This document shows positions 47,115-56,336 of a stretch of 64,000 nucleotides of DNA, piece after piece. The DNA comes from Saprospiraceae bacterium (GTDB lineage: Bacteria; Bacteroidota; Bacteroidia; Chitinophagales; Saprospiraceae): NCBI GenBank assembly GCA_016718505.1, contig JADKDE010000001.1, positions 434,001-498,000 of the forward strand, given 5' to 3'. The position numbers were made by a program, and so were the translations under genes. The notes below the pieces were generated by a model. The model had not been told where the DNA came from, did no database searches, and saw only the letters and a list, made by a program, of their open reading frames with translations. How positions within the stretch are numbered: the stretch's first letter is position 1; each line of letters starts with the position of its first letter.

Positions 47115-47977
47115 AGTCTCTCACGATGTAGGGCTATATTGTCAAATTGTGTTTGAAAATATAAATTGGGATTGGTTTCACTCAGTGTGTCCAAACTTTC
47201 AATAAAGGGATCCTTTGGCTTTGTATAGGGTTTGATTTTTATTTGGTCAGGTCTTAGTTGCTTTATTGTCGGTGTTCTTTTTTCTTGCATAAAAGCGGTG
47301 AACTGAACAGAATCTGCTGAGACAAACAAAGAATCCTTCGACGATACTATCAAGCTCCTACCGCGAATTTCACTCACCAAAAACTGTGGGGAAAAGTTAT
47401 AAACAGGAGTATTTAATTTTGAAAAGAATTGATTTTTAAGTCGCAGTTGTATGATTGAAAGAGGCTCTTGGCGTTCTATTTCCCAGCTCTTGGGAATGAC
47501 TTCTTTACTCGATATGATGCGATAAGTTCCATCTCGAAGCAGAATTCTTTCAAATTTTAGATTATCATATCCATCGATGGAGCTAATCAACAAGGCTTTA
47601 ATACCCGTTTGGTCGGTCAAATATCCAAGTTCTGACGGAGATGTTTGTCTCGGTTTTCTCTCATTTATCAGCGGTGTTTCAGATAAACGTTGTAGTTGAG
47701 GCCATTTGGCATCCAATTGATAATAAAAAAGGTCGAAACTAGGATTTACAAGGATCGTATCAGGAATGACTTTTTTTAATTCTGCATCTGGACGATTGGA
47801 GCTAAAAACCAATCCCTTGGCCCCTTGATAATTTAATATCTTTACGTCTAAATCATCAAAAATGTCATTTGTCAGATTTTCAATACTATTATTCTTTATA
47901 TTGTAATAATATAAATCGGTAAATTGCTCGCCCAAAGCAGAAAGAACTAAACCTTTATTCTCATCAAAGTCAAAAGC
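47115..47977 (-). CDS. Middle, propeller part of a frameshifted TolB-like giant protein
   Basis: This segment has the WD40-like/TolB propeller character: FSSNRPDAELKK, ...GYLTDQTGIKALL and YDLK-like blades. It is in a different frame from the flanking pieces. The correct upstream join is at the A5 run 47978-47982 (minus-strand T5), where adding one base gives ...QEIFAFDFDENKG... The downstream join is at 47112-47114. The first in-frame ATG (47935) is again internal. Without correction the frame ends at 47039 in unrelated sequence (LKLHPALQRF). Confidence 0.7.
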
Positions 47978-47982
47978 AAAAA

Positions 47983-49233
47983 TTCTTGTAATTTTTCAGG
48001 AAGTTTTATTTTGTATCGAGCTTTTTTGTCCTTTAAATCATAATAGTAAAACCACCATCGATCTCTTTTATTAAATACAACACCCAGCGCCTTGTGATTG
48101 GCAGTCCAAGCGATTTGTGGCATTTGAAAATCTTCTTGTTGGACATTGTTGCGGTGTCCAAAACACAATATGTTTTTTGTTTTTTTTGACTTTAGGTCGA
48201 TTAGTTTTACAAAAGTCTTGTCCATATGGTTAAGGACCATTGCCGCTAGATTATTTTCTTTGTTTTCCTCTATCTGGGTGATTTTGAAGCCTCGTTTGGC
48301 TTTGTAGAAAGCATCTATTTTTAGAGAAATGGAGGCTAACTTTGCTTCATCGTTTAAATAAAACTCTGAATAATACTCCCACATCTTATTGATTTCATTT
48401 TCAAAACTATTGCCTAGGACGTAAAGGAAACTACTTTCAATGTTTTTATTAATTCGTGCAACATAAAGAATATTTGGAATTTCAACTTCACCATGAAAAT
48501 CAGCAATATACTTCCAAAAGGCCTTTCCCGCAGTTCTACCATCTTGCGCCATCCATCGGTTAAAATTTTTGTATTGCTGATGAAGAAAAACCTCCTGTGT
48601 AAGATAATCATCCTCGATGGTCCACCGATCACCAATATAGGAGACAAGACCATCAACGAACCAATTGGGGATTATAGGAGTATTGTTATTTTGTAATGCC
48701 TGTTTCCACTCAGCTCCATAAAACATGTTTTGTATAAAAGCTTCAGCTATGCCCTCGCGAATCTGTGTCCGAAGATTATTCATATCTCCATTGTAATAGA
48801 CAAAAATTCTATTTCCTTCGACTTTTACCTTTCTTTTTTCTAGTATAAATGCCTCGGATATTCCGATATTACTTTGTTTAATATCATTTAAATCACTAAA
48901 AACTAAAATGTCTAATTTATCATTTAATTTAAATTCCAAAAGTTTGATGAGTTCTTCAAAGTCTTTTTCAGCATATTGAACAGTTTTATAACCGAGTGAT
49001 CTTGATTTTCCATAAAAATAGGTAACGAAATTTTGACTTTCAAAATAAATCCATTCATCAAAATCATCATTGAATTGTACTCTATTTTTCCCATATTCTA
49101 CTTGAGATACCTGACCGAGAAGTGGGTGAGACGCATCAAATAGAAATATTATACTTAGTAAAAATATCCATGAAATCTGGTGATATTTTCCTAAGTTTTT
49201 CCAGCACATAAGGATTTGTTTTTTTTTATTCAT
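47983..49233 (-). CDS. N-terminal part of a frameshifted TolB-like giant protein
   Basis: The N-terminal fragment has a signal/anchor segment (ISWIFLLSIIFLF) after a basic start. I place the start at ATG 49231-49233 or 49207-49209; the ATG at 49275 would add an unlikely extension. The next ~250 residues resemble the peptidase-MA-like domain of Bacteroidota TolB-type proteins: REGIAEAFIQNMFYG stands where an HExxH would be, so it is probably catalytically dead, and NWFVDGLVSYIGDRW follows. Then propeller blades begin (AWTANHKALGVVFN). The frame breaks at 47978-47982. The intact protein would be an outer-membrane-linked envelope factor of unknown exact role. Confidence 0.72.
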
Positions 49234-49334
49234 CTTATAAAATTCCAAAGTACTACATTTTGCTAACTGTGACATTTATAAAAATATCAAAATCAATGAA
49301 AGTGAATTTCAATAAAATAAATTACTTTTGACAA

Positions 49335-49342
49335 CAAATTTA
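49335..49342 (-). promoter_or_regulatory. Candidate -7 box for the TolB-like gene
   Basis: The minus strand reads TAAATTTG (TAnnTTTG), about 100 nt before the likely ATG at 49233. No -33 box is at standard spacing. Confidence 0.33.
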
Positions 49343-49404
49343 GCGAATTTAACTTTCAATATTCTTTAAAGTCATTTATTCTATCCCACAATTAACAAAA
49401 ATTT

Positions 49405-50265
49405 ATGGTAAAATTATCAAAACTTCACTTGCAAGCTTGGATTTATATTGCGTTAATATTTTCTGGGTTTCTCACGTTGTCCAATTCAGGAGGAAGAGTA
49501 GCCTCAACAGGTCTCGGTAATACAGGTGCACCAGGTGATCAATTCATGGGACAGAATCCAATATATTGCAATAATTGCCACGGTGGGAATGCTTATATAC
49601 CTCAATGCAATATTGCTGTTTTAGACTCTGCTACAAATCTGCCCGTCTCATCCTATATCCCTAATACGACATATAAAATTGTTACGACCGTTAGTCCAAC
49701 CCTTGGAACTCCTATTAGGTATGGGTTTCAACTGTGTGCAACAAAGGGGACGACCACGACGGGTATAAATACTTGGCATAGTCCGAGTGCAAATGCAAAA
49801 ATCACCCCAACCAACGGAAAGACTTATGTGGAGCATAATTTGAACAGTAATACTGGCGTTTTTAATGTGTATTGGAAAAGCCCAGTTTCGGGAACGGGTA
49901 AGGTAAATTTTTATAGTTGTGGTGTGGCTGCCAATGGCAATGGAAACGATAATGGAGATGGGGCTAAAAATACCTCTTTGTCTTTAGCAGAAAGCACAAC
50001 GGGGGCGAGTGAAGAATTAAAAAGTTTCGATAAAATTATAATTAAAAACACTATTGTTAAGGATGGAATAAATATAGAAATCAAAGATTTGGATGTTGAG
50101 CATTATAATATTTATTTTGTTTCTATCGATGGACGGTCAATTCTTAAATCACCCATTAAAAATTTCATACCTTTAAATCAAATAGCTAAAGGAGTAATTT
50201 TCTACTATATCTTGGATAATACCAACAAAATTGTGGATAGAGGAAAATTATTGAAGATAGAATAA
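49405..50265 (+). CDS. Secreted choice-of-anchor V/Reelin-like protein with a CxxCH motif
   Basis: The 286-aa exported protein has a signal peptide (about 1-28). Then comes the phrase TGAPGD and, close behind, YCNNCHGG (about 54-61), a CxxCH haem-c-type motif. A reeler-like beta domain follows (about 65-200, with TYKIVTTVSP, IRYGFQL and FNVYWKSP). The last ~75 residues resemble a T9SS-type tail (SIDGRS, GKLLKIE) but are not textbook. Bacteroidota choice-of-anchor V proteins share the TGAPGD...CxxCH opening. Whether haem is attached is unknown. It is divergent from the TolB-like gene and lies 55 nt before mnmG. Confidence 0.65.
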   Translation: MVKLSKLHLQAWIYIALIFSGFLTLSNSGGRVASTGLGNTGAPGDQFMGQNPIYCNNCHGGNAYIPQCNIAVLDSATNLPVSSYIPNTTYKIVTTVSPTLGTPIRYGFQLCATKGTTTTGINTWHSPSANAKITPTNGKTYVEHNLNSNTGVFNVYWKSPVSGTGKVNFYSCGVAANGNGNDNGDGAKNTSLSLAESTTGASEELKSFDKIIIKNTIVKDGINIEIKDLDVEHYNIYFVSIDGRSILKSPIKNFIPLNQIAKGVIFYYILDNTNKIVDRGKLLKIE

Positions 50266-50267
50266 AC

Positions 50268-50301
50268 TTTGGCGTTAAATTGTGTTATTATGATATCTTT
50301 G
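50268..50301 (+). promoter_or_regulatory. mnmG operon promoter
   Basis: TTTG (50268-50271) and TATCTTTG (50294-50301) are 22 nt apart, the clearest full -33/-7 pair in the window. The ATG follows 19 nt after the -7 box. Confidence 0.6.
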
Positions 50302-50320
50302 CGCAGTAAAAGTAAGGTAA

Positions 50321-52186
50321 ATGTTTCCTTTTTATGATGTAATTGTAGTCGGTGCAGGTCACGCAGGTTGCGAAGCTGCCGTGGCAGCTGCTAATCTTGG
50401 CTCAAAGGTATTATTGGTTACAATGAATATGCAAACGATAGGACAAATGTCCTGTAACCCAGCTATGGGCGGTGTTGCCAAAGGTCAGATAGTAAGAGAA
50501 ATAGATGCTTTGTGTGGTTATTCTGGGATTGTAACAGATGAAACTACGATACAATTTAGAATGCTCAATAAGAGCAAAGGTCCCGCGATGTGGAGTCCAC
50601 GAGCACAAAATGACCGATTCGAATTTGCACAAAAGTGGCGTTTGATGCTTGAAGGCCATCAAAATATTGATTTTTGGCAAGAGATGGTTGGAGGGCTGCT
50701 GATAAAGGATCAGAAAGTTCAGGGAGTCGTTACTGCTCTTGGACTAGAAATCAAATCACAAACTGTTATTTTGACGAATGGTACCTTCCTGAATGGTTTG
50801 ATTCATATTGGAGAAATGCAATTTGGGGGTGGCCGTGCTGGAGAGAGAAATGCCACGGGCATTACCGAACAGCTTATAAAATTGGGGTTTGAGTCTGGAA
50901 GGATGAAAACAGGCACACCACCTAGAGTTGATGGAAGGAGCTTGAGTTGGGATGTGATGGAAATTCAAGATGGAGACGAAAATCCCTCAAAATTTTCATT
51001 TCTGACAACGCCAAAGGTTGGAAAACAATTGCCTTGCCATATCACATATACCAATGAAAAAGTACATGACGTGTTGCGGACAGGCTTTTCAAAGTCTCCT
51101 ATGTTTAGTGGTAGGATTCAAGGCTTAGGCCCGAGGTATTGCCCCTCTATTGAAGACAAAATAGACAGATTTTCAGATAAAATAAGACATCAACTATTTA
51201 TAGAGCCAGAAGGTCGAGACACCTGTGAGATTTACGTTAATGGTTTTTCGTCTTCATTGCCAGAAAATATCCAATATGAGGCATTGAAGCTGATTCTAGG
51301 ATTTGAAAATGTAAAAATGTTTCGACCAGGATATGCCATTGAATACGACTATTTCCCGCCGACACAATTAAAAAATACTTTAGAGACTCACCTAATACAC
51401 AATTTATATTTTGCAGGGCAAATAAATGGTACTACTGGGTATGAAGAAGCAGCCTGCCAGGGTTTGATGGCGGGCATAAATGCACACCTTAGGTGCAAGG
51501 AGTTGGAACCATTTGTCTTGAAAAGATCAGAAGCATATATCGGTGTACTTATCGATGATTTGGTTACAAAAGGAACCAACGAGCCATATCGCATGTTCAC
51601 TTCAAGGGCAGAATATCGAATCCTACTTAGGCAGGACAATGCTGACATCCGCTTAACTCCTTTAGCCTACAAGTTGGGTATGAAAGGAGCAGATTTGAGG
51701 ATGGATAATGTGAACATTAAATTGGATGAAGCGGCAAAGATAGAAACCTATTTAACGGAAAATAGTGCTGACCCAGGCGTGTATAATGAATGGCTTGAAT
51801 CCATAGAAAGTGCGCCTCTTAAGCAAAAAATAAAGCTTTCTTCTTTATTGTCTAGACCTCATATTGGGATATTAGACATGGCAAAAAGTGACTCCAATTT
51901 GAATACTTTTATACAAAAGTTTTCATCAGAAAATATAGAGTTTGCTGAGATCAAAATGAAGTATGAAGGCTATATTCTTAAAGAAGAAGAGTTGGTGAAA
52001 AAAATGAGCCGATTGGAAGACTTTAGATTACAAGAGAGTTTGGATTATTTTCAGATGACTTCATTGTCAATGGAAGCTCGACAAAAGTTAAGTAAAATTA
52101 AGCCTTCAACTTTAGGACAGGCAAGTAGAATAAGTGGTGTTTCTCCTTCAGATATTTCGATTTTATTAGTTCATATTGGAAGATAG
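50321..52186 (+). CDS. mnmG: tRNA uridine-5-carboxymethylaminomethyl modification enzyme MnmG
   Basis: The 621-aa FAD protein opens with the dinucleotide-binding motif VVGAGHAGCEAA (about 9-20) and has the family blocks NPAMGGVAKGQIVREIDALCG and PRYCPSIEDKI. The C-terminal helical domain ends GVSPSDISILLVHIGR. With MnmE it installs cmnm5 groups at U34 of tRNAs. Length matches the family (about 620-630). It leads an operon with the GH3-like gene (2-nt gap), a small protein (4-nt overlap) and recO. Confidence 0.96.
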   Translation: MFPFYDVIVVGAGHAGCEAAVAAANLGSKVLLVTMNMQTIGQMSCNPAMGGVAKGQIVREIDALCGYSGIVTDETTIQFRMLNKSKGPAMWSPRAQNDRFEFAQKWRLMLEGHQNIDFWQEMVGGLLIKDQKVQGVVTALGLEIKSQTVILTNGTFLNGLIHIGEMQFGGGRAGERNATGITEQLIKLGFESGRMKTGTPPRVDGRSLSWDVMEIQDGDENPSKFSFLTTPKVGKQLPCHITYTNEKVHDVLRTGFSKSPMFSGRIQGLGPRYCPSIEDKIDRFSDKIRHQLFIEPEGRDTCEIYVNGFSSSLPENIQYEALKLILGFENVKMFRPGYAIEYDYFPPTQLKNTLETHLIHNLYFAGQINGTTGYEEAACQGLMAGINAHLRCKELEPFVLKRSEAYIGVLIDDLVTKGTNEPYRMFTSRAEYRILLRQDNADIRLTPLAYKLGMKGADLRMDNVNIKLDEAAKIETYLTENSADPGVYNEWLESIESAPLKQKIKLSSLLSRPHIGILDMAKSDSNLNTFIQKFSSENIEFAEIKMKYEGYILKEEELVKKMSRLEDFRLQESLDYFQMTSLSMEARQKLSKIKPSTLGQASRISGVSPSDISILLVHIGR

Positions 52187-52188
52187 TT

Positions 52189-53727
52189 ATGAGCATATAT
52201 TCAGGAGTTAATTTTATTATGAAAAAATATTGTGCGTATCGCTTCGCCCATATTGCTGCATATAAAAAAGACCCTGCGTCCATCCAAAAGACAATATTCA
52301 AAGAGATAATTTCAAAAGCCAAAGACACGGAATGGGGTAAAAAATACGACTATGCTTCCATAAAATCGATTAAAGACTTTCAAGCGAGAATAGAACCACA
52401 AGAATATGACCATATAAGAGACTATATCGCTAGGATGATGGATGGTCAGCAAAATGTTTTATGGCCAGACAAAATTAAGTGGTATGCAAAATCAAGTGGG
52501 ACTACCAACGACAAAAGTAAATATATTCCTGTTAGTGATGAGAATCTCAAGAACTGCCATATTAAAGGTGGGTGGGATGCGGTAACCTTGATTTATAATA
52601 ATCTAAAAGACGCCAAGTTATTTCAAAACAAGAGCATATTGTTGGGTGGGGCATTGGAGACTTTTCCGAATAATCCAAATATAATAGCAGGAGATATTTC
52701 GGCGATCATGTTGAAAAATTTTCCTGCGGTGGGAAGGAATTTTTATGTTCCAGACTTTGAGACAGCATTGATGAAGGACTGGGAAAGTAAAATTGAAAAA
52801 ACAGCCCTTCAAGCTTTGCAAATCCCCAATATGGCTATGTTTGGTGGCGTTCCAACATGGAATTTGGTTTTGTTCAAAAGGATGTTGGAAATATCAGGAA
52901 AAGACAATCTCCTAGAAATCTGGCCCGAACTCCAAGTTTATATGCACGGAGGGGTTGGTTTTGGACCTTACAAAGCACAATTTAAAAAATTAATACCCAA
53001 GGACGATTTTATATATCAGGAGATTTATAACGCATCCGAGGGCTTTTTTGCCATTAAGGACGATTTTGCCAGAGAAGATATGTTGGTTCTTTTGGAAAAT
53101 GGCATTTTCTATGAGTTTATTCCATTGGAGACCTACGGAAATCCGAATGCAACTGCATATACAATTGAGGAAGTTGTCGAAGGTGTTCCTTATGTTATTT
53201 TGGTTACGAATTTTGCAGGACTATCTCGGTACGTTCCTGGGGATACCGTGATTTTCACCTCCTTGTATCCACATAGAATCCAAGTATTTGGAAGAACGCA
53301 GCAGTTTTTGAACGCTTTTGGAGAAGAAGTAATGATTAGCAATGCGGAACAAGCAATTGCTCACACATGCTCGCATACTGATGCTGTTGTTTCAGAATAT
53401 ACAGTAGCTCCCATATTTCTAGATATTGCCAATAAAGGGGGTCATCAATGGCTTATAGAGTTTGAGAAAGATCCAACAGACATAAATGAATTTGGCATAT
53501 TGCTTGATAAAAAACTACAAGCATTAAATTCTGATTATGAAGCCAAGAGGTCAAAAAATCTTGCATTGGATTCTTTAAAACTTACCAAAGTACCCAAAGG
53601 TACTTTTTATCAATGGATGAAATACAAAGGGAGATTGGGAGGGCAATTCAAAATCCCGCGATTGAGCAATAGTAGAAAAATTATCGACGAAATTTTGTTT
53701 TTTTTAAAAACTAGGACCACAATATGA
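52189..53727 (+). CDS. GH3-type acyl-adenylating enzyme
   Basis: The 512-aa protein belongs to the GH3 (auxin-responsive promoter) branch of the firefly-luciferase-like adenylase superfamily. Features are the ATP motif YAKSSGTTNDKSKYIPVS (about 99-116), the middle motif YNASEGFFAI (about 280-289), and FGRTQQFLNAFGEEVMI near 385-401, where the C-terminal domain begins. Plant GH3 proteins join amino acids to hormones. Bacterial homologues have no settled substrate. ATG 52189 is 2 nt after mnmG; Met11 (52219) is an alternative start. Housekeeping neighbours give no clue to the metabolite. Confidence 0.85.
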   Translation: MSIYSGVNFIMKKYCAYRFAHIAAYKKDPASIQKTIFKEIISKAKDTEWGKKYDYASIKSIKDFQARIEPQEYDHIRDYIARMMDGQQNVLWPDKIKWYAKSSGTTNDKSKYIPVSDENLKNCHIKGGWDAVTLIYNNLKDAKLFQNKSILLGGALETFPNNPNIIAGDISAIMLKNFPAVGRNFYVPDFETALMKDWESKIEKTALQALQIPNMAMFGGVPTWNLVLFKRMLEISGKDNLLEIWPELQVYMHGGVGFGPYKAQFKKLIPKDDFIYQEIYNASEGFFAIKDDFAREDMLVLLENGIFYEFIPLETYGNPNATAYTIEEVVEGVPYVILVTNFAGLSRYVPGDTVIFTSLYPHRIQVFGRTQQFLNAFGEEVMISNAEQAIAHTCSHTDAVVSEYTVAPIFLDIANKGGHQWLIEFEKDPTDINEFGILLDKKLQALNSDYEAKRSKNLALDSLKLTKVPKGTFYQWMKYKGRLGGQFKIPRLSNSRKIIDEILFFLKTRTTI

Positions 53728-54056
53728 TCAACGAATCAGAAGAGTTGAAATCCTTGATGGTACATTCGTTTGAAATACCGTTAAAAGTCCATGAAAACAA
53801 CTTGGATGATCTTTATCCTATTTTATTGGGTCATATCGAGTGGATGATAGAAAATAGAATGGAGGCCTTATTGAGCACTCTTTACCGCCTAGATGTTTTA
53901 GAATCAAAGATAAACGCGGTTTTGACCCCTGATTTTCCCCTGTCGCCCGCACAGGGTATTACCAATCTAGTGATAGAAAGACAAAAGGAGAGATACCAGA
54001 CAAAATTAAAATACCACAATACGGAGTACACAAAAGATTGGATTGAGCTGAAATAA
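53724..54056 (+). CDS. Conserved small hypothetical protein between GH3 and recO
   Basis: The 110-aa, mostly helical soluble protein has the phrases HIEWMIENRMEALLSTLYRLDVLE and LSPAQGITNLVIERQKERYQT. It starts within the last codons of the GH3-like gene (4-bp ATGA overlap), so translation should be coupled. I recognise no catalytic motif, signal peptide or membrane helix. The tight overlap suggests a role with the adenylase or, less likely, with recO. Confidence 0.7.
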   Translation: MINESEELKSLMVHSFEIPLKVHENNLDDLYPILLGHIEWMIENRMEALLSTLYRLDVLESKINAVLTPDFPLSPAQGITNLVIERQKERYQTKLKYHNTEYTKDWIELK

Positions 54057-54107
54057 AATCTTTTCCTATTTGTGATCTATTTTTATTCAACTTTTAATGT
54101 TTGAATA

Positions 54108-54833
54108 TTGGCCTTTATCAAGACACAAGGAATCATCCTTAGAACTTTGGATTATAGTGAATCAAATATAATCGCACATATCTTTACCAAAGAATATGGA
54201 TTAATTTCTGGGATGGTCTATGGAGCAAAAAGCACAAAATCTAAAAAAAAGAATTTTATTTGGAAAATTGGCAATATTGTAGAGTTAGATTTAGATTTTA
54301 AAAACACCCATAAGATACAGCCAATTAAAGAAGGTGCCATTTTTTACCAATATAAAGAGATTCCTTTTGATATCTATAAAAACGCATTGGCGACGATATG
54401 TATTGAAATAGTGACTAAATGTATCAAAGAGAATCAAGCCAATTTACAATTGTATGATTTTGTTTTAGAATTTTTAACTCAAGTAGATTCTACCAACGAG
54501 TCTATCAAAAATTATCTAGTTTATTTTCTCTTGCATATTACAAGCCCCTTGGGCATACAGCCGATATTAAAGCAAGGTGGGACTTGGATTGACTATGAAA
54601 ATGGAGAAATTACAACGTTTAAATCAACAGAGAGCCTATATTCTCATGAATATTTATCACTGACCCATACTTATGATCTTTTTAATATTGAAATTAAACA
54701 AATAGGAGCATACAATCTTCCTGTTTCGGATCGGCAGGAGTTAATTGCAGTCTTTTTTAGATACTTAAAAACGCATCTTCCAGATTTCTCAATGCCCAAA
54801 TCTCTCCAAATTTATAAGGATATTCTGTATTAA
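54108..54833 (+). CDS. recO: DNA repair protein RecO
   Basis: The 241-aa protein has the RecO N-terminal OB-fold opening KTQGIILRTLDYSESNIIAHIFTKEYGLISG-like (residues about 5-35), then a helical C-terminal domain. RecO helps load RecA onto SSB-coated DNA. The four-Cys zinc site found in some RecO proteins is absent. There is no ATG at the N-terminus; TTG 54108 gives the right start of the OB fold. It is the last gene of the mnmG operon, and a hairpin follows at 54838. Confidence 0.85.
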   Translation: MAFIKTQGIILRTLDYSESNIIAHIFTKEYGLISGMVYGAKSTKSKKKNFIWKIGNIVELDLDFKNTHKIQPIKEGAIFYQYKEIPFDIYKNALATICIEIVTKCIKENQANLQLYDFVLEFLTQVDSTNESIKNYLVYFLLHITSPLGIQPILKQGGTWIDYENGEITTFKSTESLYSHEYLSLTHTYDLFNIEIKQIGAYNLPVSDRQELIAVFFRYLKTHLPDFSMPKSLQIYKDILY

Positions 54834-54863
54834 AAAAAAGGAGGAGTTTTTGGGCCCCTCCTT
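54831..54863 (-). terminator. Terminator for the metzincin protease gene
   Basis: On the minus strand AAGGAGG (complement of 54857-54863) pairs with CCTCCTT (complement of 54838-54844) and is followed by eight T. It is shared as a stem with recO but is T-rich only on the minus side. Confidence 0.75.
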
Positions 54864-54885
54864 CGAAAATCTTTGAGATTTATTT

Positions 54886-56331
54886 TTACAATTTTTGGAT
54901 TTTAAATACTTCAGTTTGGCTATTTCCCAATGTCCTGATCACATAGTTTCCGATAGGTAATTCGTTTAAATCCAGTTCAATACTTTGCGAACCACTATTC
55001 AGATCAGCATAAAATTTGAAAGCCTTTATTACAGTTCCTTTGCTATCGATCACTTGTACTTCATTGATACTAGATGCACCAGTGCTCACGATGTACAATT
55101 TGTTGTTTGTAACGGGGTTAGGGAACAGACTGATACTTGATTTTTTACCAAATATCACTTGGACTATTTTCGAATATTCGCTTTTCTGATCCAATGATGT
55201 GGATTTTAATCTATAATAAGAAACCCCAGAAAGTGGTTGAAGGTCCTTACTCGAATATTTGGATAATTGGGCACCTTGTCCAGCTGGTTCTTTTGTTAAG
55301 ATCGGATAAAAATCTTGACCATTCGCCGATCGCTCGATTATGAATTCTTTCAGGTTGATTTCATTTGTGGTTTCCCAAAGCAGATCTACCGCATTTTCAT
55401 TTTTAATTGCTTTGAATGAAATTAAGTTTAATGGTAAAAGAGATCCTGCATAATTGGTTACCGCGAATCCACTAAAGGTTGCGAAACTCGAAGTATATGT
55501 ATGGAATGTAACCCCATCTGATGTAAAAGTTCCGTAGGTAGGAGCTACCAACTGCGCACCCACACTTGCAGTTGTGTTCTGAATTTTATTGGGTGTCTTT
55601 ATCATTTTATAGGAAGAAGCAGTCCCTCCCAAGGCGGATATTTCGGACGCTTTATAGATTAAAGTAATATCATAATTTCCATTGTTGGTAGAAGTTATAT
55701 AAAAAGTTTTTTGAGAAATCTTCGAAGTGGCTGTTGGGTCAAGCCAAGTTGGTGAAGTCAAAGCACTAGACCCTGATCTATCTATGGATACATTTACACA
55801 TTCCAAATTAGTTCCCCCAGTCTGTTGTATTTTAACCAATGCTTTATCTTGATCATCGTAAAAAAATGCGATGTCACCAGTGGTTAGGTAAGAGACAGCT
55901 GATTTATTTGTAGCATTGGAAGCATCCATTATCGGTGTATAATTAAATCGAATGTCGGGTTGTTCTGTTTCGCTATAGAAGCCAGCTAACGAACAACCAT
56001 TATCAGACCCAGTACTGCTTAGATTGAACATTGCAACGTTGGAGGATTTAGAGGTGGAAGAAATAACATCTGAATTGGTCGAAGAAGTGTTATTAAAACA
56101 AAATTCAAATAGGATATTTGAGCTTCCATCCCAATAATATGGAGAACTTATATTGAAAGTATTCCATCCGCTCACTACGGATACGGTAGCATTATTGACT
56201 AATGTAGTTAGACCTGTTTCGGCATAACTTGGAGTGGTCACAGCGGTGTTTTTTGCAGAAATATTAAAATTTGAATAAGCCTGGGTACTGTTTTTTGAAA
56301 TAACATTGAATGCGATGCTATTGATATAGCC
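54886..56331 (-). CDS. C-terminal part of the frameshifted metzincin protease, with T9SS tail
   Basis: This frame is open from just after the T5 run at 56332-56336. Continuation from the N-terminal fragment is exact if one base is added there (...FGLKKGYINSIAFNV...). It holds a galactose-binding-like or sandwich domain (WNTFNISSPYYWDG), a segment similar to the pre-CTD beta domain of T9SS proteins (LNLISFKAIKNENAVDLLWETTNE) and the T9SS type A domain from LFPNPVTNNKLYIV to FKIQKL. The ATG at 56241 is internal. Confidence 0.75.
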   Translation of the reverse strand, partial: GYINSIAFNVISKNSTQAYSNFNISAKNTAVTTPSYAETGLTTLVNNATVSVVSGWNTFNISSPYYWDGSSNILFEFCFNNTSSTNSDVISSTSKSSNVAMFNLSSTGSDNGCSLAGFYSETEQPDIRFNYTPIMDASNATNKSAVSYLTTGDIAFFYDDQDKALVKIQQTGGTNLECVNVSIDRSGSSALTSPTWLDPTATSKISQKTFYITSTNNGNYDITLIYKASEISALGGTASSYKMIKTPNKIQNTTASVGAQLVAPTYGTFTSDGVTFHTYTSSFATFSGFAVTNYAGSLLPLNLISFKAIKNENAVDLLWETTNEINLKEFIIERSANGQDFYPILTKEPAGQGAQLSKYSSKDLQPLSGVSYYRLKSTSLDQKSEYSKIVQVIFGKKSSISLFPNPVTNNKLYIVSTGASSINEVQVIDSKGTVIKAFKFYADLNSGSQSIELDLNELPIGNYVIRTLGNSQTEVFKIQKL

Positions 56332-56336
56332 TTTTT

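Noticed and set aside
47110..47984. Programmed -1 frameshifting in the TolB-like gene
   Set aside because: The site at 47112-47114 (CTCCCTTC) is not slippery, and two shifts in one gene are improbable; missing bases explain both.
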